From Isoetes taiwanensis (Eukaryota > Streptophyta > Lycopodiopsida > Isoetales > Isoetaceae), in contig JAJEKV010000028.1 of assembly GCA_021234155.1 (NCBI GenBank), positions 6,784,992 through 6,848,991 of the forward strand: a stretch of DNA of 64,000 bases, read 5' to 3'. The notes beneath the pieces were generated by a model. The model ran no database searches. It was not told the DNA's origin and saw only the letters and a list, made by a program, of their open reading frames with translations. Both the position numbers and the translations under genes were made by a program. Below, in pieces: positions 38,205 to 49,009 of the stretch (the stretch's first letter is position 1; the number at the start of each line of letters is the position of its first letter).

Positions 38205-40290
38205 ATGCCATGGTTCTCTCCATGGTTCTCTTCTTATAAGAAGAGAACCATCGTTCTGGGGAAAGGGACGCTTGTTTTGGCGTCACGCCATTTTGGGCGT
38301 TAGATCTATCTTTGGCCTGAGCCTTCTATGGCGCAGGCTTTCTTTGGCTCTGTCTCCTATATATCCATGTTGCCTGCTAGCATTCCTCATCGGCGTTTCC
38401 TCTGAGCTGAATTCTGTTGGTTCTAGAGTTTCTTGTCATTCATTCTCTTTTGCCTCTACTAGTTTCAATCTGTTTCATTTCATGCTTAGTCTTCTGCCAG
38501 CTACCAGATACTCTACCACTATGAATCAATTTTGCTTTTCCGTTGCCAGGTATGAATCAAGTTTGTGTGGTTATGGTTTTCCCGGCTTGTTTTTTCCCAC
38601 ATATAGATTCAATTTTTATTAGAGACATTTAGATGTGGATAGACTAGACCCATGTGCCAATCTGTATGGTGACACTTAGCAGTACAAGCAATTGAGGCAT
38701 GTTATGTTAGTTGGGGATTTCAATTCCAATACAGTTGTGGCGTAATTGACAAGGTTCAACACTTTCACTGAGGACTTGCCCGTTAAACTGCAAAGGTTCT
38801 TTGACCATGCACATCAGCTAATGGAAGCCATCTTATCACACGATTCAGAAGACAAATGCTTCAAATGTGCGACATCTTTTAGTTGATTATCTGTAATGAC
38901 CTCTTATAATAGCCATCCTCTTCCTCCTACACTTGTCGACAGGAGAATTAGGGTGAAAGATCTAGTGTGGCAAATTATGTGCTCGTGGCCAAGCAAGATC
39001 TTCATTTTCTCCTCCCTTCTTCACAGTAGTGGCAGCCAATACAGGTCCAATGTCAAGTCACTTCCTATATTGCCTCAACTTTGGCTAGGCTTATGGCCAA
39101 CTACTAACAAAGGAGCTATTGAAAATTTTGGAACTTTATGATTTACAACAACAAGATGACAAACGTATCAGCCCTTCTGAGTGGAGCAGAGCAATGTTTT
39201 GTGAGAGTTTGCAATGCCTTGCTAATGGCAAGGCTGAAGATCTTGAGGGCATATGGGCAGAATTGCTGATATATACAGATGACATGGATCTTTTAGTTTA
39301 TTCATCTACCAGTATGCAGCAACATCTCCCAATACTTTCTATCAAAACACTAGAACGTGGGTAAACTTGGACAAGATCAACATTGTTCTGGTCCTCTTCT
39401 AGATAGCAAAATGACCTCGCTTCACCTATTAGGGTCAAGAGACGGAAATGATGCAAACATACAAATACCATGGAATGGAGTTTACAACCATTGTATACTG
39501 TGACACATATATCCAACAAAGCAAAACATGCGAAACAATTGCCACAAAGCAAAGATTTATGAGTGGTCCTATCAACACATTTATTCTGGGTTTTCATGGA
39601 GTATGGGATATGGGGTAAATATGGGGTATAAGGTCAATAATATCACCTCCCACTTGCAAAGACTTGGAATGCGTCCACAGTCACGATCCAATTCTTCTAT
39701 AACAGAGAAAATTCCTTCTTCAACATGCTAGCTTGGAACAATACATACTCTATGTGAAAAGGTGGTCAACATGGGACATTCAACTTTCAAACCTTGCCTA
39801 CACAATGGCTATATGTCAACCGTCTTAAAGCCTATTCAATGGAGAAACACATAGGTTAATTCTCTAGATGGAATGTGCAAGAATCGGCATGTGTATAAGT
39901 GTAGAGCGATAAAGATCACACTCGATTGAAGCAATATCTCGATGTACGCTTCCGCAATAAGCTTCAAGATGCTAGTGCCTTGGAGATGGTGGCATCACGT
40001 TACAAAAGCTAGATTAATCCCACACTTTTCCTTAGGTCACAATTATACCAATTAGCATCTGCAGAATTGGGACTTACAGGTGGACCCTAAGGATTGAGCA
40101 TGATATGCTATAACTATACCTAATCAGTCGGTATATGTGCTTTTACAAATGCATGTAATGACAGCACTAGCATTGTATATCCATGATTGACGAGTCCAAT
40201 TATATCTGCCATCAACCATGGATATATGTACAGATGTACAGTTCATCAGCAGGCTAATTATTGTCAGATGTTTTCCTCAAAAACTCTTGG
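38205..40290 (+). mobile_element. LINE with 5' region, internally deleted
   Basis: The 5' part (38222-38400) has a 30-bp perfect palindrome centred near 38236 and a TATA-like CTATATATCC, shared with 26820-27014. An endonuclease piece carries VGDFNSNT at 38711-38730. Next, KAEDLEGIWAELL at 39229-39267 is the segment just before RT, and it runs directly into a YTDDMDLL box (39271-39294), so most of the RT palm between them is missing. Decayed C-terminal sequence follows to about 40290. It is dead. It belongs with the 3850 and 15480 LINEs rather than L1. Confidence 0.82.
38222..38251. promoter_or_regulatory. 30-bp perfect palindrome in LINE 5' region
   Basis: Each half is ATGGTTCTCTTCTTA and its reverse complement. 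The other copy (about 26985-27015) has the same palindrome with one base lost. It lies about 120-150 bases before a TATA-like element in both copies. Confidence 0.8.
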
Positions 40291-40360
40291 GGGCGAGGGT
40301 TCTACAGTAAAGGGCTTCCTGTGCTAATTTGTATCGGGTCCTACCGGGCCCTGGGTCTCC

Positions 40361-43300
40361 ATGATAAAGATCAAATTAGCAGAGTTAGATTGGGATGAGC
40401 TGACTTGTGAACTCCCAGCTTTGGCGGAGGAGGAGCCGACTGACTGTATACAAGGTAAATCTCACATTTTTGCTGCTATTGAAACCAGTCAGGCCGATTG
40501 TCAGCCCAGTGTCATCTCCACAGTGGGTCAAATTGATAGCAAACCTTTCATTATCCTTACAGACACGGGTAGTACCCACAACTTTGTATCTCCTAGGTTG
40601 GCCGAAACTCTGCAGTTATCCCCTTTGAAATCTAAGCCCAGGCCAGTCACGTTTGGCTAGTGGAGCTGTCCGCCGCACCCAAGACCATCGTGTTAACTTG
40701 AACATCCAATTACCAGGGGCACCCGTCACTTTAGGGGCTGAAATTATGAATATTGGCAAGTATGACCTGATTGTGGGGATGGAATTCCTGGCAGCAGCAA
40801 AGGCAAATATAGATTGTGAGAAGCGTGTTGTCACCTTTAATGCAGTAAATGGGGCCCGTGTCACTATAACAGGTAATATAATACATCCTATTATGCAGTG
40901 CATCTCCTTGCATAGCCTGGATAAAGCCATTCGACGTAGGCGGGTGGCTTGTATTGTTAGGCTTGCATCCTTTGAAGCCAAGCAAGAAGAAATCATTCAA
41001 GGGTTGCCTCCAACCATAGCCAGCCTCATTCACGAGTTCCAGGATCTCTTTCCAGATGAGATTCGGAAATTGCCATCTTTCAGGAGGGTAGAGTGCGAGA
41101 TTGCACTCCAACCAAGTACCAAGCCTACCAGTAAGGCTCCTTACCGCATGAGTACACCTGAGTTAGCAGAACTTAAGAAAGAGTTATAGGAACTTCTGAA
41201 GCTAGGCTTCATTCGGCCCAGTGTTTCACCTTTTGGAGCCCCGATCTTGTTTGTTAAGAAGAAGGATGGGACCTTGCGTGTGTATATCGATTACCGCCAG
41301 CTCAATAAGCATATTGTTAAGAATCGATATGCATTGCCGAGGGCCGATGACCTTATGGATCAACTACAAAAAGCTAAGTATTTTTCCAAGATAGATCTTC
41401 GTTCTGGCTACCATCAAATAAGGATTAAGGAGGAGGACATTCACAAGTCCGCTTTCCGCACCCGTTATGGACATTATGAGTTCACAATTATGCCTTTTGG
41501 ACTCACCAATGCACTAGCAACCTTCATGAACGATGTCTTCAGAGACTATTTAGACGAGTTTGTCATTATTTTCTTTGATCACATTCTTATCTATACTACT
41601 ATAGTAAAACCCTGGAGGATCCATTAGGGATTTTTTGAGATCATAAAAGGGCCTTCTAAGAACTGTTGACTAAGCTATATGAACTACCAATCAGAAAACA
41701 GAACTGGTAATCTAGTCAGCAAAACAGTTATAACTAACTCACTGGATCACATTTTCTAGCATAAATGTTGATAGAAAAGTCCAAATGAGCTCTTGTTTGG
41801 TGCAATAGATAGATCTCATTGAGATCTTTCCAATCTTGGGTGTTTTGCATATCTTTTAGCCCCGTAGGATAGTAAAAAATAGTAGAAACCATATTTTTTG
41901 GAGTTTTGACAATCATAAGTGGTTAAAATATGTGCGAAACACCTAAGATTGGAAAGATCTCAACGAGATCTATCTATTGCACTAAACGAGAGCTCATTTG
42001 GACTTTTCTATTAATAGTTATGCTAGAAAATGTGATCCAGTGAGTTAGTTATAACAGTTTTGCTGACTAGACCCGTCAGGCTCTCATTTCTGATTGGTAG
42101 TTCATTTATCTTCATTTGGCTTAGTTGGCATGTTTTGAAGGCCCTTTTTTCATCTCAAAAAAACCCTAATGCATGAATGCCATCTTCGGCTGGCCCTCCA
42201 GAAGTTGCGGCGCCACTAACTCTTTGCTAAGTTTTTCAAATGCAAATTTGCGACCACCAGGGTCGACTATTTAGGCCATATGGTTTCTGTTGAGGGTGTT
42301 GCTACAGATGCAACAAAAATTGAGGCAGTTAAAGAGTGGTTGGCTCCAATGTCTCGGAAGTTAGAAGTTTCTTGGGGTTGGCAGGCTATTATCGTAAATT
42401 CGTTAAGGACTTTGCTAAAATTGCAGCACCCCTTACTGAAACAAGCATGACAAGGTTAAGGATTGGGCAGCACATTGGAAAAGCAAGGTTCAATCAGGCT
42501 TCCAACAGCTGAAGGATGCCTTGACATCAGCACCCATCCTTACTTTACCTGATCCTCAGATTGATAAGGCGGTTGCGACTGATGCCAGTAAGATAGCAAC
42601 ATGAGCTGTTTTGAACAAAAGGGATGAGTCATAGCCTATGACTCTAAAAAAATGAATGACACAGAACAGAGATATCCCACTCATGACCAGGAGTTGCTTG
42701 CGAACGTGCGTGCCTTGCGCATCTGGCAACATTACCTTCTTGGACGGCGGTTCCAACTAGACACAGATCACCAAAGTCTCCAATATATCTTCACACAGGC
42801 TAATCTCAATCTTCGGCAATGCAGGTGGATAGAATTTCTGGAGGAATATGACTTTGAAGTTTTGTATAAACCCGGCAAACACAATGTTGTTGCAGGTGCC
42901 TTGTCTCGGCATCTCTTGACCACACGTACCCATTGCAATGCTATTTCCACTCTTGCAAGTGAATTTGGGAAGACTATTGAGCAATCTCTTCCAACGGATC
43001 CCGAGTTCAGCAAAGTGTGGGGCAGCCTTTCTAAAGACTCCAGGACAGATTAGGAGAGGGACACCTTTAAACATTACAAGAAAGATAGTAATCTTTTATA
43101 TTACCGCGATAAATTGTGTGTACCTGACTCATCAGGAGTTAGGAGGCTTATTCTCCATGACACGCACAACAGCCCTATTGCTGGTCATGCTGGATTTATG
43201 AAAACATATTTCAAGATAAGATCCAGTTACTTTTGTCCTGGTATGAAGAAGCATATTGCCCGCTACATTAAGCAGTGCCAACTTTGCTAGCAGACAAAGG

Positions 43301-44379
43301 CAGAGCAGTTAAGAACGCCAGGCACACTAGAACCTTTTGATGTCCCCAATGCAAAATGGGAAGTCATTACCATGGACTTCATTGTAGGCTTCCCATGCAC
43401 ACTTCATGGATTTGATGCCTTGACGGTAGTGATTGACAAGCTTTCCAAGATGGCGCATTTCTTGCCATGTCGCACCACCGACACTGCCTTGGATATGCAC
43501 TTTTATTCTCCAAAGAGATTTTTCGACTCCATGGGATGTCACGTACCATTACTTCAGACTGTGATCCTAAATTTGTTAGTGCTTTCTGGAAAGACTTCTT
43601 TAGCACTATACAAACCAAGCTTGCCATGAGTACGGCCTATCACCCTCAGACAGATGGGCAGTCAGAACGTACTAATCGAATTATTGAGGATATGCTACGA
43701 AATTATATCTGGAATAAGCAATCTCAATGGGCAGATTACATTCACTTGATAGAATTTGCCTATAATAGTACGAAACAAGAGTCCTCAAGGATGCCTCCCT
43801 TTATGATCACCTATGGTTATCAATGCCTTACTCCAGATACGTGGCATAACCCGGTTTCCAAGGTGGCAGTTTCACAACAGTTGCTTACAGATATGCAAGT
43901 TTTGGTTGGGGAAGTACGCAGGTATCTATTGGCAGCATGAAGTCGCCAAAAGAGTATAGCAGATTGACACTGTACCCTGCGTGAGTTCCAAGTTGGTGAA
44001 TCAGTATGGTTGAAAATCAAAGTGAAGTAGGCCAAGCTCAAAATTGGAAATTGCAAGAAGCTGGCACCACGATGGGCGGGACCCTTTCAGATTATCAAAC
44101 GAATAGGTCCTCAAGCCTATCGGTTGAATTTGCCCGCTCATCTCAAGGTCCACAAAGTTTTCCACGTGAGCCTTCTGAAGAAGCATACCCCGAATCCTCA
44201 TGAGGTTCTTGACACACTAACTCTTCTGGAGATGACGGACGAGCAGTTGGAAATTGTTCCAGAGGCTCTTCTCCAGAAGAACCTAGGTATTGCAATATTT
44301 AGTTAAGTGGAAACACTTAAGGATACCACTTGGGTGCTTAAACAAGACCTTGACAAGGCTTACCCCGACTTTATGTGAC
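40361..44379 (+). pseudogene. chromodomain Ty3/gypsy polyprotein (PR-RT-RH-IN-CHD), broken
   Basis: The domains follow the order of a plant chromovirus. Aspartic protease: DTGSTHNF near 40561-40585. RT: from 41120 with [18 protein letters not shown] and [16 protein letters not shown], but the catalytic YxDD box reads FFDH near 41574. RNase H: about 42540-42900, with DTDHQSLQYI. Integrase: HHCC region 43140-43290, catalytic pieces MDFIVGFP near 43372, TSDCDPKF near 43557 and YHPQTDGQSERTNRI near 43640, and a GPF/Y-type motif near 44070-44110. Chromodomain: QYLVKWKHL then TTWV near 44295-44335. Breaks include a frameshift near 40650, an in-frame TAG at 41187-41189, frameshifts near 42350-42450 and 43480, and the 550-bp foldback insertion at 41622-42171. 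The gag and 5' LTR are absent upstream of 40361. It is non-functional. Confidence 0.93.
41622..42171. mobile_element. 550-bp foldback MITE inside the gypsy RT
   Basis: Termini are CATTAGGGATTTTTTGAGAT and its imperfect reverse complement ending AAACCCTAATG. The homology of the two arms runs inward for over 200 bases (for example GATCTCATTGAGATCTTTCC against GGAAAGATCTCAACGAGATC), so the whole element can fold on itself around about 41900. RT coding continues on either side of it. The target-site duplication is not clean; CAT or TA are candidates, so the superfamily is open. Confidence 0.88.
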
Positions 44380-44968
44380 AATGCCAGGGTCAGACCATAA
44401 TCGACTCCGATTCCAATGGTATGTAGTTGTGCAGTAGATCCGATAGGGATCATGCAGAGGGGGTTGGGGTAGACGCATCCTAGGATGGAGGGATTTGCAT
44501 TTAGGCATATTAGGATGCAACGAACATTGCCATTCCTATGCCGCGACGACTTGCAAGCCCTAGGCGTTATAGGATTCCCCCATTTCCATTTTCTCTTTTT
44601 GTATATAAAGGGGGTGGTCCCTTCAACCACAACTTTATATAATTATCTTGAGTACTGATGTACTGTAATCCTGCAGGTGTGTAGTGCATCCAGCGGCATC
44701 TGCAATTTTCTGATGGCTCACTTTACGAGTCATGTTGTGTTTATATCTTGTTCCTTATGGTCCACTGAGGACCTTGTTGCTATGCATAATAAGTGTTTGT
44801 AGGTTACGGTATGAACGGACTCCGGTCCAAAACTTCTGATCGTTGATGATCTTGTTGTATCTCCTATGTTCTTGTAATAAAGTAACTACTTTCCTTTTTT
44901 TTTATTAATTATTATTCTCTTTATGATCCTTAATGTTGAGGACATCATTATTCTAAGGGGGGGTAGAA
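44380..44968 (+). other. gypsy 3' untranslated spacer and polypurine tract
   Basis: Sequence between the chromodomain stop and the LTR. It contains GTATATAAAGGGGG near 44600 (TATA-like), an AATAAA near 44876, and the polypurine tract AAGGGGGGG at 44955-44963, which primes plus-strand synthesis in these elements. Confidence 0.7.
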
Positions 44969-46442
44969 TGTGACATTCCATGTAAGTATACGGTATACAT
45001 ATACCTAACTTGACACGTCACCAAGGTATTAAGACCATTGGGGACTAACCTAAAAGGGATTATTGGGATTAAACTAATCTAAGTAGACCGACTAATACTA
45101 TTAATTAGCCAAATAGGCTAATTAGAGTGTGCCACTTGGCCTAACTCGATTGGCCAAGGGCAGGTTGCCATCTTTGGGTGGAAATTGAGCTCCCAGCCCA
45201 ATTCTGCCCCAAATTCGAGTTTGGGAAGTGCAGAAGGAGGAAGGAGTTGTTGCAACCTAACACCTGACCAGTTCTGTGGATGTTCTTCAAGACGATGGCT
45301 CCAGCCAGGACACAGGTCCGTCTTTAGGTAGTTCTGTGCTATTCTAACCCTTGTTTGAGTAGATGGATGATTAGATTCTATTCTATGATCTACTTATGAT
45401 GATGATGGATGTTTGTATTGGATTCTGTCTTCTCCTTCTGTTCCTCCTGTGTTGTATGGGATTAAGGAGGGTAGGGATCTAAAAGCTCTCTAAATTTAGT
45501 GATGCATTTAGTTAGAACCTCTTAAATCCTAGTAGATGCGGCCTTTGCACAAGAGCCCACCTGGCTGTGGATGCTATGATGTGATTCAGCACCAAATAAC
45601 GAGTATGATGGTGAATCAGGGGTGGGGTCTTGCCTAGCGCGGCTACAGGACTCCTATAGTTGCTAGGCTTATAGCCGGTCACTGAGAGGGCCGGCTATGG
45701 GTCTGACACTCCCTGGGTCGCAGGTGACGTGCCAAATGTTATGTGGATGCCCTGGACTCGAACGGGCAGGTGAGCTGGCCTTTAGATTTAGGGGAGTAAA
45801 TCAGGTATGAATGCACTGAGGTGGCACGTATTCTCTAGCACACCCAGGGATCCATCATGCTCGGGGAGGGAATGCCTCTCTGACTTGCCTCATCGGACCG
45901 GGGAGCTCGGAGTAGTTCCATAGGGCGATTCCACGGGATTGCGTCTCCGAAAGGCTATAATCACGCCATAGCATATTTCAGCCTACCTGCAAAGTGTGCA
46001 CAGGAGGGGCAGATGGAGTGGACTACCATAGCCATTGTTCTATGCCAGCCAACGCCATTGTTATGACTCTGTCTGTTGTTATCTGGAGACCTTGACTGTC
46101 AGTTGATTCCCCATGAGTCTGAGCTGGGGTAGAGCCCTTATTTATGATGCATTTCCTTTTTATGTTGGTGTTCTATTGCATTCTTATGGATGGGGCCACC
46201 CTTGTGTATTACTTGTTTATATTGTTGCCAGGTGCTAACCTTGTATGTACGCTTCTGCCATATAGGATTCCCATCGAAGGCGTGGGACGAATGACACCTC
46301 CGTGTCCTTCACCCGGACACTTGCCGTCACAAGTGGTCCGAGCCAGACGGAGGGCCTTTCTATGATGGTATTGTCACCATGGAAGAGGGGATTTCCCATA
46401 TTTATACGATGGGAGCATTGTACAGATTCGGGGAGCGTCACA
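44969..46442 (+). repeat. 3' LTR of the chromovirus, 1474 bp
   Basis: It begins TGTGACATTCC five bases after the polypurine tract and ends GGGAGCGTCACA, giving a perfect 6-bp terminal inverted repeat TGTGAC/GTCACA and the usual TG...CA ends. No 5' partner LTR lies in the window, so neither age nor target-site duplication can be read. Confidence 0.82.
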
Positions 46443-46560
46443 GGTAAGTCCAAATAGCATCATTCAAAACTCATAATATCCAAAGATTGTCCTGAATATT
46501 GTCTTATCAATGTCCTCATCCTTTACTTGTGTTTGATGATATCATGATTTCAGATCAATC

Positions 46561-47512
46561 TTGCTGAACATGCAAACTCCTCAAAGCTTATCAAATAAGT
46601 CATCAGCTCTTGGTATTATGAACTTATCCTTTACAATCACTGATGCATTGCGCATGCCTTGCTGGCTTGCTTTAGAGGATTTTCCATTAGAATTGCAAGT
46701 GTCTGATTTTATGATTGCTATTGTCAATGGATTGGATATGCATCTTGCCCATTCTAGTGTTAATGGTCCTCGAATATATGTATCTCTTCCTACTCGTGTT
46801 TCTATTCCTCAGTCAGTAGTGGTCAAAAGTGGCCCACTTTTTTTCAAGTACAAACTACGTCTGCTTAATGGACCTGAGCTTGCCAAGATGTTTCCCAATG
46901 TTGAGGCTTTCGCTACTTACAGATCTAGGCATACTTTTGTCTCTACCTCCCCAACTACTCCTATCCTATGTCACATAGCATCCACTTCACCTGATTGTCA
47001 TGTTGTATCATGCAATCCAAGTCCATCCTTCGACTATCTCTGCTTCAGAAACGTCTGCTCGTATCCTTTCTGATAAGTACAAGGATTTTGGCAATGTTTT
47101 TGATAAGGTCAAAGCCAGCAAGCTTCTAGAGCATCGCCCTTATGACTGCCCCATTGATCTTCAGCCAGGGACGACCCCGCCATTTGGCCCTATCTATGGC
47201 TTGTCGCCAACAGAATTGGAGACTTTGCGGACCTATATCGAGGAGAATCTTCAACTGGGTTTATTCGACATTCTCAGTCACCCGCAGGAGCTGCCATCTT
47301 CTTTGTTTTCAAGAAGGATGGTTCTTCGCGGCTGGTTGTGGATTATCGCCGCCTCAACAAGATTACTGTGCGTAATCGGTATCCTCTCCCTCTGATTCCA
47401 GAGTTATTTGAGCGGCTACAAGGTGCACGATACTTCACGAAAATTGATCTTCGAGGTGCCTATAATCTTATCCGCATCAGGGACATTGAGACACCAGGGA
47501 GCAGATCAAGTT
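46561..47512 (+). pseudogene. fragment of a second Ty3/gypsy lineage (pre-RT and RT start)
   Basis: Frames joined by frameshifts near 47050 and 47250-47300 read [52 protein letters not shown], then [20 protein letters not shown] and [17 protein letters not shown]. This is the N-terminal half of an RT domain and stops abruptly before the catalytic YxDD box. The phrasing differs from the chromovirus at 40361 and resembles RTs I associate with fungal and animal Ty3/gypsy elements and Tcn1-type plant chromoviruses. The open frame before it (46561-47073) is probably the protease-RT linker. Lineage placement is an inference. Confidence 0.75.
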
Positions 47513-48202
47513 GCTATTAATGATTCTATGGACGTGGAAGTTCGACCTGGTTAAAGTAACTTTTCTAAAAATATGATTCTATATTATTCTTCTCCGAGGA
47601 CGCTAAAAACCTATTCTATTCTATTCTTTGTAGGAGAGGAAAATAGTGTGAATTGCAGTATATTGTCATGCTTAAATGGGTGGCCCTGCTCAGTTGGATC
47701 TAATTATCCACTGGGTTTTTTATTCATGTCTCTGCATTGTATTATGTATTATGGAGTGTTATTAATAAAGTCTGGCGTCCTTTAAAAAAAAATCAATTTG
47801 TTGAGGGTTCGATAGTCTACACACATTCAATATTCTTTGTCTTTTTTTTAATCAAAATGACTTTAAGCCATTGTGTTTCATTGTCCAGAATGTCTACTTC
47901 TGTTCTCATTATAGTGATTGGGTTGGACTCGGCCTTGCAATACACCATGGGTAGAAAGTTGTCGAGCAATTCTACTAGGGATCTGCTCCTCTTCTTCAAT
48001 CTGTTATTAAGGTAAATAATACAATCCAAGGAAGTAAATAAAAAATTCACAAAGGGAAAAGTAGTCTTAACACAGTTTAGATTTTAAATTAGGTTTCAGA
48101 ATTCTTAGATCTTCTCTTCTTCATAGCTACACAATCACGTTTTTATAACAAATTTGATCTAAAATAGTTTATAGATTCTAATAATAATTAGATCTTGTTC
48201 TT
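47513..48202. other. no gene seen; poly(A)-ended sequence at 47764-47791
   Basis: Non-coding. AATAAA at about 47764 is followed some 18 bases later by a run of nine A, which would suit the 3' end of a retrocopy, but no parent gene is recognised. Confidence 0.4.
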
Positions 48203-49003
48203 CTTCTTCATAGCCACAATAAAATTTTCAGATATATCATCCAACCAACTTTCTATTGAATGATGTTGTACATATGTGGCAACACTATCAGCCGAAGAAA
48301 GGCCCAACAACTATGGCTGCAAAACTTTGGTAAAATAGTCTCGATCGCCTTGCTCAGGGTTGGGCATTTTTGTAGCCTTTGTACAAAGGTCATCAAGCAA
48401 GAGTGTATTGACGAATTTATATGATCCTGCAAGAGGTTTGTGGTTGTACACTTTCTCCAAAATCTTGAAGTTAATATTGATTTTATTAACTTTAGTGCAT
48501 ACTCTAGTGAGTTCCTTTAGATCCCACTGGAATACTAATGCACTCCTTACATCTTCTGGAAAGAACTTTTTTATTATCAGGTTCAAAATGGTACCATCGA
48601 AATCAACCCATATTGCAATGCCAAACTAGTTTATACACCAGCCAAGAAACTCGAATAAACTTTTCCTGAATACCATCATCTTTGTTTTGGAAAGCATCAA
48701 AAGTTCCAGTGGTGGATCCACCCTTGATATGACATTCCTACTGGTTTCCTCATAGAAATTTCCAAGCACGCCATTGAAATCAAAGATCAATAATTTTTTA
48801 GACAACTCGATTATCTTGATGGCTGGAGATGATGCACAATCACTTCCAAGTATAACAAAATCCATTTTCTTCTCTTTGAACAGCATGTCCCCACCAAAGT
48901 TGTCAAGTACTGGTAGAAACAACAAGAAACAACAGTCAAATAATGAGGAAGAAAGAGACCAGAAAGAAGCTGGGAATTTTTTTTTTTTCATTTGCAAAAA
49001 CAC
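48203..49003 (-). pseudogene. FCP1-like HAD phosphatase pseudogene
   Basis: Minus-strand frame resembling plant FCP1/SCP1-like phosphatases of the HAD superfamily, which dephosphorylate protein serine such as in the RNA polymerase II tail. KKLLIFDFNGVL lies near 48755-48790; the DxDx box has N in the second position, common in plant members. FGIAIWV follows near 48605-48625, then ALVFQWDLKELT, HKPLAGSYKF and NTLLLDDLCTKA (the conserved acidic pair) near 48380-48400, and a C-terminal SSADSVATYVQHH near 48270. The frame is broken by two in-frame TAG codons (48626-48628 and about 48311) but is otherwise collinear and in one phase. No intron is visible. No clear start was found; the nearest ATG is at 48991. 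It is probably a dead copy, with readthrough or misassembly the alternatives. Confidence 0.78.
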
Positions 49004-49009
49004 AAGTTG

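Noticed and set aside
44376-44390. TGTGACAATGCC as the start of a 3' LTR
   Set aside because: It overlaps the end of the chromodomain frame and has no polypurine tract before it; the TGTGACATTCC at 44969 has one and pairs with a GTCACA end.
47764-47791. Processed pseudogene 3' end
   Set aside because: AATAAA plus a run of nine A is suggestive, but no coding sequence of a parent gene is visible upstream.
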